A stretch of 64,000 nucleotides of DNA from Listeria weihenstephanensis (GTDB lineage: Bacteria; Bacillota; Bacilli; Lactobacillales; Listeriaceae): positions 1,376,036 to 1,440,035 of the forward strand of contig NZ_CP011102.1 in assembly GCF_003534205.1 (NCBI RefSeq), given 5' to 3'. A program made the translations under genes and the position numbers. The notes under the pieces were generated by a model. It ran no database searches. It saw nothing but the letters and a program-made list of their open reading frames with translations, and was not told where the DNA came from. Each line of letters starts with the position of its first letter. The stretch's first letter is position 1. This document shows positions 16,586 through 25,667 of this stretch, one piece after another.

Positions 16586-17107
16586 GTGACAGAACGCATG
16601 CAAAAATTTTGTAAAGATTCATTGGTAATTAAGACAAGTCGGGTGTTTCCATCCGATACAAATAATCATAATACACTGTTTGGTGGCCGTTTGATGACGT
16701 ATATTGACGATACAGCATCGATTAGTGCGTCACGCCATTGCAGAACTGGAATCGTAACAGCATCCACAGATTCGGTCGATTTCTTACAACCAATTAAAAG
16801 CGATCATTCGGTATGTTTGGAGTCTTACGTGGCATCAACGGGCCGTTCTTCCATGGAAATTTTCGTGAAAGTAATAGCTGAAAACTTGAAAACTGGCGAT
16901 CGCTATCTGGCAGCAACTTCATTTCTAACATTTGTCGCAATTGATGATAACGGAAAAACAGTGGAAGTCCCAACTGTTGTGGCACAGTCGGATGAGGAGA
17001 AAATGATTAGTCGTGATGCGGAAAGTCGTAGCTTGGCAAGAAAGAATCGTTTGAAACATAGCCGTGAACTTGCGGAATCGTTATCCACAGAAATACCGTG
17101 GGGCTAG
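16586..17107 (+). CDS. Acyl-CoA thioesterase, hotdog fold (YkhA type)
   Basis: About 173 residues, GTG start ten bases after AGGAG. The hotdog thioesterase pattern is clear: SRVFPSDTNNHNTLFGGRLMTYIDDTASISASRH (the N-N-H-N-T-L-F-G-G block with the catalytic aspartate in the following helix) and VTASTDSVDFLQPIKSDHSVCLESYVASTGRSSMEIFVKV. It hydrolyses acyl-CoA esters; the chain-length preference is not readable. It follows resE by 15 bases and may be cotranscribed. Confidence 0.88.
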   Translation: MTERMQKFCKDSLVIKTSRVFPSDTNNHNTLFGGRLMTYIDDTASISASRHCRTGIVTASTDSVDFLQPIKSDHSVCLESYVASTGRSSMEIFVKVIAENLKTGDRYLAATSFLTFVAIDDNGKTVEVPTVVAQSDEEKMISRDAESRSLARKNRLKHSRELAESLSTEIPWG

Positions 17108-17118
17108 GATTCGGGACT

Positions 17119-17147
17119 TTGCATGAATCTTATCGTTATGGTACAAT
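17119..17147 (+). promoter_or_regulatory. Promoter of the ribU riboswitch transcript
   Basis: -35 TTGCAT (17119-17124), a 17-bp spacer, and -10 TACAAT (17142-17147). This puts the transcript start about 25 bases before the FMN aptamer. Confidence 0.75.
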
Positions 17148-17175
17148 AACCAACGTAACAAAATAAAATATAGTT

Positions 17176-17296
17176 CATCTTCGGGGCAGGGTGTAATTCC
17201 CGACCGGTGGTTAAAGTCCACGAACTGTTTCTTTATTGAGATGGTTGATTTGGTGTAATTCCAAAACCGACAGTATAGTCTGGATGGGAGGAGATG
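17176..17296 (+). ncRNA. FMN riboswitch (RFN element)
   Basis: The conserved RFN blocks are all present in order: TCTTCGGGGCAGGG, the AATTCCCGACCGGTGG block, AAAGTCCACGAACTG, a variable hairpin, TGGTGTAATTCCAAAACCGAC, and AGTCTGGATGGGAGGAGATG closing the basal stem. It binds FMN and controls the riboflavin transporter downstream. Terminator hairpins follow, which suggests transcriptional control. Confidence 0.96.
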
Positions 17297-17321
17297 TTGG
17301 TTCGCTTACGTTTTAGCGTGC

Positions 17322-17374
17322 CTACTTGAAAAATTGACTAGTGAAATAGTCTATTTGGATGGGGCTTTTTTTAG
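17322..17374 (+). terminator. Riboswitch expression-platform terminator
   Basis: An imperfect hairpin (outer GCC with GGC, inner GACT with AGTC) followed by a run of seven T. It lies 25 bases after the FMN aptamer. Confidence 0.65.
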
Positions 17375-17443
17375 CTACTGTTTTTTTGCAGGGGTTGGAG
17401 GCTTTATTTGAATAGTTTATGCTTGTTTAGATTTTCACATGCC

Positions 17444-17474
17444 ATCCCTCGAATTATTTTTCGGGGGATTTTTT
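17444..17474 (+). terminator. Second strong terminator in the ribU leader
   Basis: ATCCCTCGAA pairs with TTCGGGGGAT (one G-T) over a six-base loop, followed by a T run. It lies between the riboswitch terminator and ribU, with no gene before it, so it is part of the ribU leader. Confidence 0.85.
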
Positions 17475-17544
17475 CGTGTAGTGTCGCAAAATAAAGGGGA
17501 AACCGCAGATTCTTAGGATGAACATCTAAGGAGAAGTGATTTTG

Positions 17545-18153
17545 ATGAAGAAGTATTCTTTAAAGGCATTTGTAAGTATCGCGGTATTGGGAGCGGTGGC
17601 GTTCGTTATTATGCTTATTCAATTTCCGCTGTTACCAAGCGCACCATTTTTAAAACTGGATTTCAGTGATATTCCCGCTATTATTGGTGGTTTATTATTT
17701 GGACCACTGGCGATAATCTTGATTGAATTTGTCAAAAATGTATTGGAGTATTTAGTAACGGGGAGTTTTGTGGGGGTTCCAATCGGGGAGCTGGCTAACT
17801 TCTTATCTGGTATCTGTTTTGTGTTACCGATCTATTACATGTTCCGATTTACCCGTTCGACAAAAGCGATGATAATGGGTGCTGGAATTGGGACGGTGAC
17901 GATGACGGTGATGATGTCTTTATTTAATTACTTTATTCTATTGCCATTTTATATTGCGGTAGGTGGACTTCCTGCGGGAACGAATATCGCAGCGCTCGTA
18001 ACCACTGCCATACTACCATTTAACTTATTAAAAGGTGTCGTTGTCGGCGCGGTATTCATCTTAGTCTACGGCCGGATGAGATCATGGATTTTGAAAAATA
18101 CGCTTGTAAAATTGAAAGTAAGCAAAAATAAAAAGCATCAGGGAATCGTATAG
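17545..18153 (+). CDS. ribU: Riboflavin ECF transporter S component RibU
   Basis: About 202 residues with six membrane helices: [23 protein letters not shown], then the [36 protein letters not shown] block diagnostic of RibU and related S components, then further helices to residue 190. It binds riboflavin and docks to the shared EcfAA'T energy module encoded elsewhere. AAGGAG lies 11 bases before the ATG. The FMN riboswitch upstream confirms the substrate class. Riboflavin uptake is needed in Listeria, which lacks the synthesis pathway. Confidence 0.94.
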   Translation: MKKYSLKAFVSIAVLGAVAFVIMLIQFPLLPSAPFLKLDFSDIPAIIGGLLFGPLAIILIEFVKNVLEYLVTGSFVGVPIGELANFLSGICFVLPIYYMFRFTRSTKAMIMGAGIGTVTMTVMMSLFNYFILLPFYIAVGGLPAGTNIAALVTTAILPFNLLKGVVVGAVFILVYGRMRSWILKNTLVKLKVSKNKKHQGIV

Positions 18154-18159
18154 ATGCTT
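18133..18159 (-). terminator. Terminator for the ferredoxin gene, overlapping the ribU 3' end
   Basis: AAGCATC and GATGCTT form a 7-bp stem. On the minus strand the second arm runs into a T-rich stretch, so it ends the ferredoxin transcript. The sequence lies inside the last codons and stop of ribU. Confidence 0.65.
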
Positions 18160-18167
18160 CGTAAAAA

Positions 18168-18416
18168 TTAAGATTCAAATTTTAGCGGGTCGCCTTGAAA
18201 CGGGTGGTTCGCTATTTTTATGGATAAAGAGGGGCAGGCGTGTTCGGCGTCGATGGTGTTATCTTCTTGTTGCTCGGGGATAGGTGTGTCGCCTTGGTTG
18301 TTGTCGAGTGTGACATAGGCCAGCCCTTCGTCATTGTAATCAAATATATCGGGTGCGTGAACAGAACAGGCGCCACAAGCGATACAGGTGCTCTGGTCAA
18401 CGATTGCGTATTTCAT
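18168..18416 (-). CDS. fer: 4Fe-4S ferredoxin
   Basis: 82 residues. One cluster-binding set: [15 protein letters not shown] near residues 11-17 and a distant C in [11 protein letters not shown] near residue 60, with acidic surface residues between. This is the single-cluster Bacillus-type ferredoxin. The start was set at the ATG at 18416 behind AAAGGAGGTC; an in-frame ATG 24 bases upstream precedes that site. It could be an electron partner of the YumC-type reductase at 2.4 kb; that pairing is inference. Confidence 0.92.
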   Translation of the reverse strand: MKYAIVDQSTCIACGACSVHAPDIFDYNDEGLAYVTLDNNQGDTPIPEQQEDNTIDAEHACPSLSIKIANHPFQGDPLKFES

Positions 18417-18618
18417 AGGAATCAGACCTCCTTTATTCATTTTATACGGTCATGTCTTTTATTAAGTTTAACATATTAGGCGGATGTAGTGAATGGATGC
18501 GATTCTTGAATGCTGGGAGATAATATAGAAATTGTTTTTCTTTTTTTCATGAATAGGGATGTCGAACAAACGTTTTCGTGTTAGAATAGTGAAAAAGACG
18601 GCGTTAGGGGTGGGTGGA

Positions 18619-19629
18619 ATGGATTATCTGGATCGCTATTTACTGGAGGTTATTGCTTCTTTTCCGATGAAACGAAAACCTGCTTTTTTGTATGCGGTTG
18701 TGACGGGAAAACGGACAGGACAGGCTGTTCAGGATTCGCATTTATTTGGGGTGACGCGTTTATTTGGATGCGCGCCGATGCTTAAGTCTGAAACGTTTGA
18801 TGCGAGATTAGCGAGTATGATGGAGCGTGATATACTCTCGATCACAGAAGATGGTGTAGAGATACGTGTGAAGGCGGACATTCCTTTTGTTGCGCGGTTT
18901 CCATATTTGGATGGTTTTGCTTTTCAGAATCGGACAGACTTATTTTTTGAGCGCTTGCTTTTGGCGGTACAGGTGTTTAGTAATTTTAAGCATGAGCGAA
19001 AACATTATTTACCGATTGTTCGGGATGATGTGACGCAGTTAGCCGTGAAGTTTTGGCTGGCAGATATGATGAAAAGTAAGTCGAAAGAAATGGCGCGACG
19101 GGATTTCTACAAGGAGTTGGAGAAGTGGTTTTTGGACGGGGAGCCTCGATTTTATGTGCCGCGATTTTCTGGTGGGGATTATATTGGGAAAACGGGGCTT
19201 CAAGTGGCGAATGAGCTTGATTTAGCACCGTGGGAGTACTATTTTGAATGGCTGAACGGGTTGCATCAACTCTTTGCGAAATTAGATACAGAATTTCCGA
19301 TTTTAAATGGTTTAATGCCTGATTCGCAGCTTGGCTTGACAGCTTCCGCGCAAAAAACATGGCAGTTATGGCAGCAAAATGTGCCGATGGAAAAAATGAT
19401 GGATTTGAGGCGGTTAAAGCTTAGTACGATTCAAGATCATATCGTGGAGATTGCGGCCACGATTCCGAATTTTAGTGTGGACGCGTGGATTAATGAAGCA
19501 GCTGTCATTTCGATTTCAGAGCAACAATGGATATCTTTAAAGGATATTAAGCAGGCCTTTCCCAATCTTGATTATTTTCAAATCAGGCTGGCTTTGGTTG
19601 CGAAAAGGAGGGGCGCGATATGCAGTTAG
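18619..19629 (+). CDS. ypbB: YpbB-like helix-turn-helix protein
   Basis: About 336 residues from ATG 18619 (AGGGGTGGGTGG upstream). No catalytic motif is seen. The C-terminal third is a helix-turn-helix type domain (MDLRRLKLSTIQDHIVEIAATIPNFSVDAWI ... LKDIKQAFPNLDYFQIRLALVAKRR) found in proteins encoded directly before RecQ in Firmicutes. Its stop overlaps the recQ start by ten bases, so the two are coupled. A role in RecQ-linked DNA repair is suggested by context only. Confidence 0.8.
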   Translation: MDYLDRYLLEVIASFPMKRKPAFLYAVVTGKRTGQAVQDSHLFGVTRLFGCAPMLKSETFDARLASMMERDILSITEDGVEIRVKADIPFVARFPYLDGFAFQNRTDLFFERLLLAVQVFSNFKHERKHYLPIVRDDVTQLAVKFWLADMMKSKSKEMARRDFYKELEKWFLDGEPRFYVPRFSGGDYIGKTGLQVANELDLAPWEYYFEWLNGLHQLFAKLDTEFPILNGLMPDSQLGLTASAQKTWQLWQQNVPMEKMMDLRRLKLSTIQDHIVEIAATIPNFSVDAWINEAAVISISEQQWISLKDIKQAFPNLDYFQIRLALVAKRRGAICS

Positions 19630-21020
19630 AACAAGAATTAGAGCGCTTTTTAGGATTTAACGAATTTAGAGCTGGGCAGCGGGAAGTTGTGGAGCAAGTG
19701 CTTCTTGGGAACGACTGCTTTGCGATGCTACCTACCGGAACGGGAAAAACAGTCTGTTATCAATTATCTGGTTATTTGAGCGATGGCGTGGTACTCATTG
19801 TGTCGCCACTGCTTTCATTGATGCAAGACCAAGTGGAACGAATGCGCGCGAATGGAGAAAAACGTGTGATTGCGCTTAATAGTTTTCTAAGTTTACCTGA
19901 AAAGCAGCAAGCGCTTGCGGAACTCGCACAGTACAAATTTATTTTTGTGTCGCCGGAAATGCTTGCGAATAAGCAAATCCAAATGGCGATTAGAAGGCTT
20001 ACAATTGGCCTTTTTGTAGTGGATGAAGCGCACTGTATCTCGCAATGGGGTCATGATTTCAGACCAGATTATTTGGAATTGGGAGTGCTTCGGCAGGAAT
20101 TAGGATCACCGGTAACGCTTGTTTTGACCGCGACGGCCACTAAAAAAGTACGTTTGGACATAAAAAAACAGTTGCGTTTAACGGATTGTGTAGATGTGAT
20201 TCACTCGGTAGATCGGCCGAATATTGCGATCGTGGTGGAGAATACATCGACGAGGATGGAAAAACAGGCAAAACTGCTTGCGTTAACTGGGGCGTTAAAA
20301 GGGCCAGGCATTATTTATTTTTCTAGTAAGAAATTGGCGGAGCGTTATGCGTATGAAATTGGGGAACAACATGGGCTTCGGACGGCGTTTTACCATGGGG
20401 ATATGAGCGGGGAAGATCGCATTACAATTCAGCAGCAATTTATTCAGAATCAGCTACATTTGATCTGTGCGACGAGTGCATTTGGGATGGGGATTGACAA
20501 GGGCGATATTCGCTATGTGATTCACTTTCATATGCCGGGCGATTTGGAGGCTTATCTGCAGGAAATTGGCCGGGCCGGTCGTGATGGTGCGCCAAGTGTT
20601 GCGATTTTGCTTTATGCAGATGGAGATGAAGCGATTCAATTGCAACTACAAGATCGAGATTTGCCAGAAGAGGAGCTCGTTCATCTAAGCCCAGCGTTAA
20701 CAGAGCAATTACCGGTGACGGAACGCCGTTTTCTGGAGTTTTATCGGCAGTTAGGTTTCACGCCAGACCAGATTAAGGAAAAAATTCAATTCCGAAAACG
20801 CTGGAAACGAGAGAATTTGTATACGTTCTTAAACTTTATTAAAGGAGTAACGTGTCGGCGTCAGTTTATTCAAACCTATTTTGAGGAAGTCACGAATCAC
20901 GATAAGCCTGAAAATTGTTGCGATGTGTGTGGCGTGAATTTAGCTGATTTTTACGGTGAAAATCAAGAAATTGTGGAAGAAGCAGGTTGGCAAAAATATT
21001 TAGAGTATCTATTGAAATGA
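19620..21020 (+). CDS. recQ: ATP-dependent DNA helicase, short RecQ (RecS type)
   Basis: 466 residues. SF2 helicase motifs in order: RAGQREVVEQVLLGNDCFAMLPTGTGKTVCYQL (motif 0 and I), SPLLSLMQDQV, FVVDEAHCISQWGHDFRPDY (DEAH box plus the RecQ aromatic loop), LTATAT, GIIYFSSKK, CATSAFGMGIDKGDIRYVIHFHMPGDLEAYLQEIGRAGRDG. A zinc-binding C4 set (CRRQ ... CCDVC) follows. The HRDC domain is absent and the length matches B. subtilis RecS rather than full RecQ. It unwinds DNA in repair and recombination. A full-length RecQ may exist elsewhere. Confidence 0.93.
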   Translation: MQLEQELERFLGFNEFRAGQREVVEQVLLGNDCFAMLPTGTGKTVCYQLSGYLSDGVVLIVSPLLSLMQDQVERMRANGEKRVIALNSFLSLPEKQQALAELAQYKFIFVSPEMLANKQIQMAIRRLTIGLFVVDEAHCISQWGHDFRPDYLELGVLRQELGSPVTLVLTATATKKVRLDIKKQLRLTDCVDVIHSVDRPNIAIVVENTSTRMEKQAKLLALTGALKGPGIIYFSSKKLAERYAYEIGEQHGLRTAFYHGDMSGEDRITIQQQFIQNQLHLICATSAFGMGIDKGDIRYVIHFHMPGDLEAYLQEIGRAGRDGAPSVAILLYADGDEAIQLQLQDRDLPEEELVHLSPALTEQLPVTERRFLEFYRQLGFTPDQIKEKIQFRKRWKRENLYTFLNFIKGVTCRRQFIQTYFEEVTNHDKPENCCDVCGVNLADFYGENQEIVEEAGWQKYLEYLLK

Positions 21021-21029
21021 GGGTGAGAT

Positions 21030-21668
21030 GTGGCAAATACAGTAGATGCGATGAAAAAAATGTCTAAAAAAGAAATAACGCGTGTTTTTTTATTGCAAAA
21101 TGGGTTGTTAATTTTGCTCGGAATTGGTATTATTTTTATCAGTAGTGGTATTTTAAATTGGACGAAACAACTTAGTTTCAGTTTAGGCGCCATTATTCTA
21201 GCTGTTGTTCTGGCGGTTGTCGTTGGGTTTTTGAATGTGGTCTTTGATCGCTTGCTACCAGAACGTTTAACGGACGATGGTGGACTAAACAAGCTCATTT
21301 TTAAAGATCGTGGGATTATCGATATACTTTGGCTGTGCGTCCTCATCGGCGTCGCGGAAGAATTGCTATTTCGAGGGATCATCCAGTTTTACTTTGGTTT
21401 TTGGGCAAGTGTTATTTTGTTTGTTTTGGTACATTTCCGCTATTTAAATAAAGTGTATCTGTTGTTCAATATTACAATAACGAGTATAATTATTGCAGGA
21501 CTATTTCAATTTAGTAATCAAAATTTAATCGCAGTGATAGTGTTCCATATTTTATTCAATTTTATTGGTGCGTTAGATATGAGAAATAGATATCAGAATG
21601 AAGGAGGGGTCGCGCATGGTGAAGAAAGAAGACGAGAACATGGGGAAAGAAGACGATCAAGAGTTTAA
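21030..21668 (+). CDS. CPBP-family intramembrane metalloprotease (YpbD type)
   Basis: 212 residues, GTG start. Several membrane helices and the CPBP/Abi motifs: EELLFRGIIQFYF (double glutamate plus Arg), an HF in VLVHFRY, and a distal H in VFHILFNF. The family includes Rce1-like prenyl proteases and bacteriocin-immunity proteins; the substrate is unknown. The last 18 residues are very charged (GERRREHGERRRSRV) because the 3' end overlaps the next gene by 53 bases. Synteny with B. subtilis ypbB-recS-ypbD-ypbE supports the call. Confidence 0.85.
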   Translation: MANTVDAMKKMSKKEITRVFLLQNGLLILLGIGIIFISSGILNWTKQLSFSLGAIILAVVLAVVVGFLNVVFDRLLPERLTDDGGLNKLIFKDRGIIDILWLCVLIGVAEELLFRGIIQFYFGFWASVILFVLVHFRYLNKVYLLFNITITSIIIAGLFQFSNQNLIAVIVFHILFNFIGALDMRNRYQNEGGVAHGEERRREHGERRRSRV

Positions 21669-22374
21669 ACAATTAGGTGAAGAGACTGACGATGATTATA
21701 TTGATTCCATTCCATCACGCTCCCAAAGCAGACGCGCCAATAAATCAAAGAAGGCTATTTTTCGCTACCCGATATTAAACTTATTGATCATTTTCTTCTT
21801 ACTTATTCCGATTGTCTGCCTAGGTGTTTACTTATTCGTACTTAATTTCGGATCAAACACGGATGATACGGTGAAAACTGAAACAACACAAACGACGACG
21901 AAACCGAAAGATGTAAACATCGCGAGCAACGAAGAGAAAGTGAAGGCGGCGAAGGAGAAAGCAGCTGCTGAACAAAAACAAAAAGAAGAAGATGCTAAAA
22001 AAGCAGCTTTAGAGAAACAACAAGCAGAAGAAGCGAAGACAAAAGAAGCGGCGGATCAAAAAGCCGCAGCTGAAAAAGCAGAAGCAGACCGTATTGCTGC
22101 AGCAAAAGCGGAAGAAACCCGTAAACAAGAAGAAGCGGCAGCAGCTGAAAAAGCGGAGCAAGATCGAATTGCAGCGGAAGCCAAGAAGAAAGAGGAAGAA
22201 GAAACAGCAGCGAAATCAACACACACAGTCGTTGCGGGAGATACGCTATACAAAATTGCGCGTCAAGCCTATGGAAATAGTAACGTTGCAGCGAATGTAG
22301 CCAAAATTAAACAAGCCAATGGTTTATCGGCAGATAGCGTGCCAATTGGAACGGTATTGAAGATTCCGCAATAA
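21616..22374 (+). CDS. Membrane-anchored LysM-domain protein (YpbE-like)
   Basis: About 252 residues: a charged cytoplasmic N-terminus (1-55), one membrane helix (YPILNLLIIFFLLIPIVCLGVYLFVL), a ~120-residue Ala/Glu/Lys coiled coil, and a C-terminal LysM domain (THTVVAGDTLYKIARQAYGN ... NGLSADSVPIGTVLKIPQ). It should bind peptidoglycan from a membrane anchor. ATG 21616 follows AAGGAGGGG; an upstream ATG (21598) precedes it. It overlaps the CPBP gene out of frame. Low-complexity coiled coil makes similarity searches noisy. Confidence 0.88.
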   Translation: MVKKEDENMGKEDDQEFKQLGEETDDDYIDSIPSRSQSRRANKSKKAIFRYPILNLLIIFFLLIPIVCLGVYLFVLNFGSNTDDTVKTETTQTTTKPKDVNIASNEEKVKAAKEKAAAEQKQKEEDAKKAALEKQQAEEAKTKEAADQKAAAEKAEADRIAAAKAEETRKQEEAAAAEKAEQDRIAAEAKKKEEEETAAKSTHTVVAGDTLYKIARQAYGNSNVAANVAKIKQANGLSADSVPIGTVLKIPQ

Positions 22375-22394
22375 GTGGCTTAAACAAAAATAAG

Positions 22395-22437
22395 AAAAAT
22401 CGAGAACAAACAACTATACGTTTTTCTCGATTTTTTT
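22395..22437 (+). terminator. Intrinsic terminator after the LysM gene
   Basis: AAAAATCGAGAA pairs exactly with TTCTCGATTTTT, followed by more T. It ends the ypbB-recQ-CPBP-LysM operon. Confidence 0.9.
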
Positions 22438-22457
22438 CTGGAGAGCAGGTGTTTCTT

Positions 22458-23420
22458 TTGTCAAAAGTAGCGTTAATAACCACTGGGGGAACGATTGCTA
22501 GCACTAAAACGGAATCGGGACGGCTTGCGTCGGGGGAACTTTCAGGTCAAGAATTAGCGGCGCTTTGTGAGTTGCCTGCCGAGATTCAAGTCGATATTTT
22601 TTCTACATTTCAATTGCCATCGATGCATATTACGTTTGCAGATTTGGTGTCTTTGAAAGAGCTAGTTATGACGATTTTTGCGGACGATACATATGACGGA
22701 ATCGTTGTCACGCATGGTACAGATTCACTTGAAGAAACGGCGTACTTCCTTGATTTGGCGATCAGTGATTCGCGTCCCGTTGTTGTGACTGGATCGCAGC
22801 GTGCGCCAGGAGAAGCTGGGACGGATGCGTATGTCAATATTCGCCATGCGATTTATACGGCGAGTGTGAAAGAATTGCGTGATACTGGCACGGTCGTCGT
22901 TTTTAATGAGCGTATTTTTGCAGCGCGGTATGTCAAAAAAGTACACGCATCAAACATTCAAGGGTTCGGCGCATTTGGATTTGGCTATTTGGGTATTATT
23001 GATAACGATCAAGTTTTTCTATACCAAAAGCCGGTAGAACATGAGTCATATCGGATTAAGCGAGAGATGCCCTCAGTCTGCATTGTGAAGTGCTATTTAG
23101 AGGCGGACGGTCTGTTTATTGATGCGGCTCGCGAGGCTGGTGTGGATGGTATTGTGCTAGAAGGTGTTGGACGTGGACAAGTAGCGCCAAAAATGATGCC
23201 AGCCATTGAACGTGCACTGGAAGCGGGTATTCCGATTGTGATTTCAACGAGTGCGGAAGAAGGAAATGTGTATACGACGTACGATTATGAAGGTAGCACG
23301 TATGATCTTTATAAGCGAGGCGTTATTTTAGGTAAAGATTACGATAGCAAAAAAGCACGCATGAAATTGGCGGTCCTGATTGCTGCGGAAGAAGAAATCT
23401 GCCAAACCAATTTCAGATAA
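22458..23420 (+). CDS. ansA: L-asparaginase, type I
   Basis: About 320 residues. The two threonine-bearing active-site motifs are clear: ALITTGGTIAST at the N-terminus and VVTHGTDSLEETAYFL near residue 90, with a C-terminal VVISTSAEEGNVYTTYDYEGS block. It hydrolyses asparagine to aspartate and ammonia in the cytosol. The start is uncertain: TTG 22458 has AGGTG at a good distance, while GTG 22449 overlaps that site. It follows the terminator of the LysM gene and precedes cmk by 21 bases. Confidence 0.9.
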   Translation: MSKVALITTGGTIASTKTESGRLASGELSGQELAALCELPAEIQVDIFSTFQLPSMHITFADLVSLKELVMTIFADDTYDGIVVTHGTDSLEETAYFLDLAISDSRPVVVTGSQRAPGEAGTDAYVNIRHAIYTASVKELRDTGTVVVFNERIFAARYVKKVHASNIQGFGAFGFGYLGIIDNDQVFLYQKPVEHESYRIKREMPSVCIVKCYLEADGLFIDAAREAGVDGIVLEGVGRGQVAPKMMPAIERALEAGIPIVISTSAEEGNVYTTYDYEGSTYDLYKRGVILGKDYDSKKARMKLAVLIAAEEEICQTNFR

Positions 23421-23441
23421 ATAAAGGAGTCGAATAACAGA

Positions 23442-24116
23442 ATGAGTAAAAAGATTTGTATCGCGATCGATGGTCCTGCAGCGGCAGGTAAGAGTACGGT
23501 GGCTAAAATTGTTGCGAAGGAATTACGCTATATTTATATTGACACAGGCGCTATGTATCGTGCGGTGACTTTTGCTGCTATCCTTCAAAAAATACCGCTT
23601 CATGACGCAAGTGCGCTTGGTGATATGCTTGCTAATACGGATATCCGCTTTGAACCTGGGGAAGTACAGCAAGTATTTATAGGTTCAGAAAATGTGACGG
23701 AAGTGATTCGTTCCCATGAAGTCACGGCGAATGTTTCAGAAATAGCAGCCCATCCCGTTGTACGCGAAGAATTGCAAAAACGACAACAAGTATTTGCGAC
23801 AGAAGGCGGCATTGTTATGGACGGTCGCGACATCGGAACCGCAGTTCTACCACATGCCGAATTGAAAATATTTTTGCTAGCCAGTGTGGATGAACGAGCA
23901 GAACGGCGCTATAAAGAAAATATTTCTAAAGGATTCCCAAGTGATTTGGAGCAATTAAAGAAAGAAATAGAGGAGCGGGATCATCTAGATTACACAAGAG
24001 AGCACTCACCGCTTCAAAAAGCCGAGGATGCCATCACGCTCGATACGACTTCTATGACGATTGATGAAGTGGCAACTTCTATTTATAAATTAGCGCTTGA
24101 AAAAATAACCAATTAA
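23442..24116 (+). CDS. cmk: Cytidylate kinase
   Basis: 224 residues. P-loop [37 protein letters not shown] (CMP-binding) and [35 protein letters not shown] (lid region) are the family motifs. It phosphorylates CMP and dCMP. AAAGGAG precedes the ATG. It comes before rpsA, as in many bacteria. Confidence 0.95.
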   Translation: MSKKICIAIDGPAAAGKSTVAKIVAKELRYIYIDTGAMYRAVTFAAILQKIPLHDASALGDMLANTDIRFEPGEVQQVFIGSENVTEVIRSHEVTANVSEIAAHPVVREELQKRQQVFATEGGIVMDGRDIGTAVLPHAELKIFLLASVDERAERRYKENISKGFPSDLEQLKKEIEERDHLDYTREHSPLQKAEDAITLDTTSMTIDEVATSIYKLALEKITN

Positions 24117-24245
24117 AGCCGGTTGTGTAAAATAAAAAGTCAAAGAAAACAGCTCAAAAAACTTGACAAAAGAGCCATTTTGTAGGAAGTTAGTAGAGAG
24201 AGAATTTATCTCGTCAAATAGGATTTTCTAAAAAGAACCGTTTTA

Positions 24246-24290
24246 GATTGAAGTTGTATTCCTGCTTGTTTACTTTTGAGGCAGTCAATC
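24246..24290 (+). promoter_or_regulatory. Possible structured rpsA leader
   Basis: The 221-base cmk-rpsA spacer contains GATTGA pairing with TCAATC and, inside it, CTGC pairing with GCAG. S1 genes are often autoregulated through leader RNA, but this hairpin is modest and could be chance. A TTGACA lies at 24163 without a convincing -10. Confidence 0.35.
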
Positions 24291-24337
24291 TTGCGAAAGT
24301 CCTAATTACGATAAACGTTTTTAGAGGAGGGCTATAC

Positions 24338-25486
24338 ATGTCTGAAGAATTAAATGGTGTAGAAGTTAGAAATTTTGAAGAAGGCGACAAAGTAACTGGT
24401 ACGGTTACTAGTGTAGAGGATAAACAGGTTTACGTTGGTATTCCTGATTCCAAATTAGATGGTGTTGTCCCAATCAGTGAATTATCTAATGTTCATATTG
24501 AGCAAGCATCTGATGTTGCAAGCGTTGGCGATACGCTAGATTTAATCGTTTTGAAAGTAGAGGACGATGTATTAGTGTTGTCTAAACGTAAAGTAGACGC
24601 GCTCCAATCTGTCGATGATATTAAAGCAAAATTTGAATCCGGCGAAGTATTTGAAGCAGTCGTTAATGACGTTGTAAAAGGCGGATTAGTGGTTGATTTA
24701 GGCGTGCGTGCATTCGTGCCAGCATCGCTTGTTGAAGACCATTTTGTAGAAGATTTTGCATCGTATAAAGATCAAACATTGACGTTTAAGGTCGTTGAAT
24801 TTGAGCCAGAGAACAACCGTGTGATTCTATCGCATCGTGCTGTTGTCGAAGCTGAAAAATCAGGCAAAAAACAAGAGCGTTTGAACGAAATTAAAGAAGG
24901 CGATGTTGTCGAAGGTACAGTTCAACGCTTAACTAGCTTTGGCGCTTTCGTTGATATGAACGGTATCGACGGTTTGGTTCATATTTCCCAAATCTCTTAC
25001 CAACATATCGCATCACCTTCTGATGTTTTAGAAGAAGGCCAAACAGTAACAGTTAAAGTTATTGGTGTTGACCCAGCAAACGAACGTATTTCTTTATCTA
25101 TTAAAGAAACGCAACCTGGTCCTTGGGATGATATCTCTGAAAAAGCACCAGTTGGTTCTGTCTTAAAAGGTAAAGTAGCGCGTCTTGTCACATTTGGGGC
25201 ATTTGTAGAAATTTTCCCTGGTGTAGAAGGATTAGTTCACATTTCGCAAATTTCACATCAACATATTGGCACACCTCAAGAAGTTCTAAAAGAGGGCCAA
25301 GAAATCGAAGTGAAAGTACTAGAAGTGAATGAAACGGACAAACGTCTATCGCTTAGCATCAAAGCCTTAACAGAGGCACCTGCTGAGGTAACAGATTATG
25401 AGTTGCCCGAGGAAAGCACTGGCTTCCAATTGGGTGACTTAATCGGTGATAAATTAAAGAATCTAAAAACGACAGACGATAAATAA
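24338..25486 (+). CDS. rpsA: 30S ribosomal protein S1 homologue
   Basis: About 382 residues from ATG 24338, which follows GAGGAGGG. Four S1 RNA-binding domains are visible: GDKVTGTVTSVEDKQVYVGI, GEVFEAVVNDVVKGGLVVDLG, GDVVEGTVQRLTSFGAFVDMNGIDGLVHISQIS and GSVLKGKVARLVTFGAFVEIFPGVEGLVHISQIS. This is the short four-domain Firmicutes type, against six in E. coli. In Bacillus the homologue is not essential and binds ribosomes weakly. Confidence 0.94.
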   Translation: MSEELNGVEVRNFEEGDKVTGTVTSVEDKQVYVGIPDSKLDGVVPISELSNVHIEQASDVASVGDTLDLIVLKVEDDVLVLSKRKVDALQSVDDIKAKFESGEVFEAVVNDVVKGGLVVDLGVRAFVPASLVEDHFVEDFASYKDQTLTFKVVEFEPENNRVILSHRAVVEAEKSGKKQERLNEIKEGDVVEGTVQRLTSFGAFVDMNGIDGLVHISQISYQHIASPSDVLEEGQTVTVKVIGVDPANERISLSIKETQPGPWDDISEKAPVGSVLKGKVARLVTFGAFVEIFPGVEGLVHISQISHQHIGTPQEVLKEGQEIEVKVLEVNETDKRLSLSIKALTEAPAEVTDYELPEESTGFQLGDLIGDKLKNLKTTDDK

Positions 25487-25521
25487 GCGGCAAAAGAAAT
25501 AGTCTTTCACGCTTAAATAGG

Positions 25522-25582
25522 AAAAAGCGAGGGTCGATGGATGCGTATTCGTTTACGTGTTACTAATCACCTCGCTTTTTAT
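25522..25582 (+). terminator. Intrinsic terminator after rpsA
   Basis: AAAAAGCGAGG pairs exactly with CCTCGCTTTTT across a 37-base loop, followed by ATTT. The loop is longer than usual. Confidence 0.8.
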
Positions 25583-25667
25583 TTGTGAAATTTAAGTTGA
25601 TACTAGGTGCATTTACTGTTAAACTAAAGAAAGTCTGAAGTAATTTAAAGAAAAAGAAGGTGAAATA

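Noticed and set aside
16586-17107. Any tRNA, rRNA or prophage segment in the window
   Set aside because: No cloverleaf, rRNA-like sequence, integrase other than XerD, or phage structural gene was recognised anywhere in the 64 kb.
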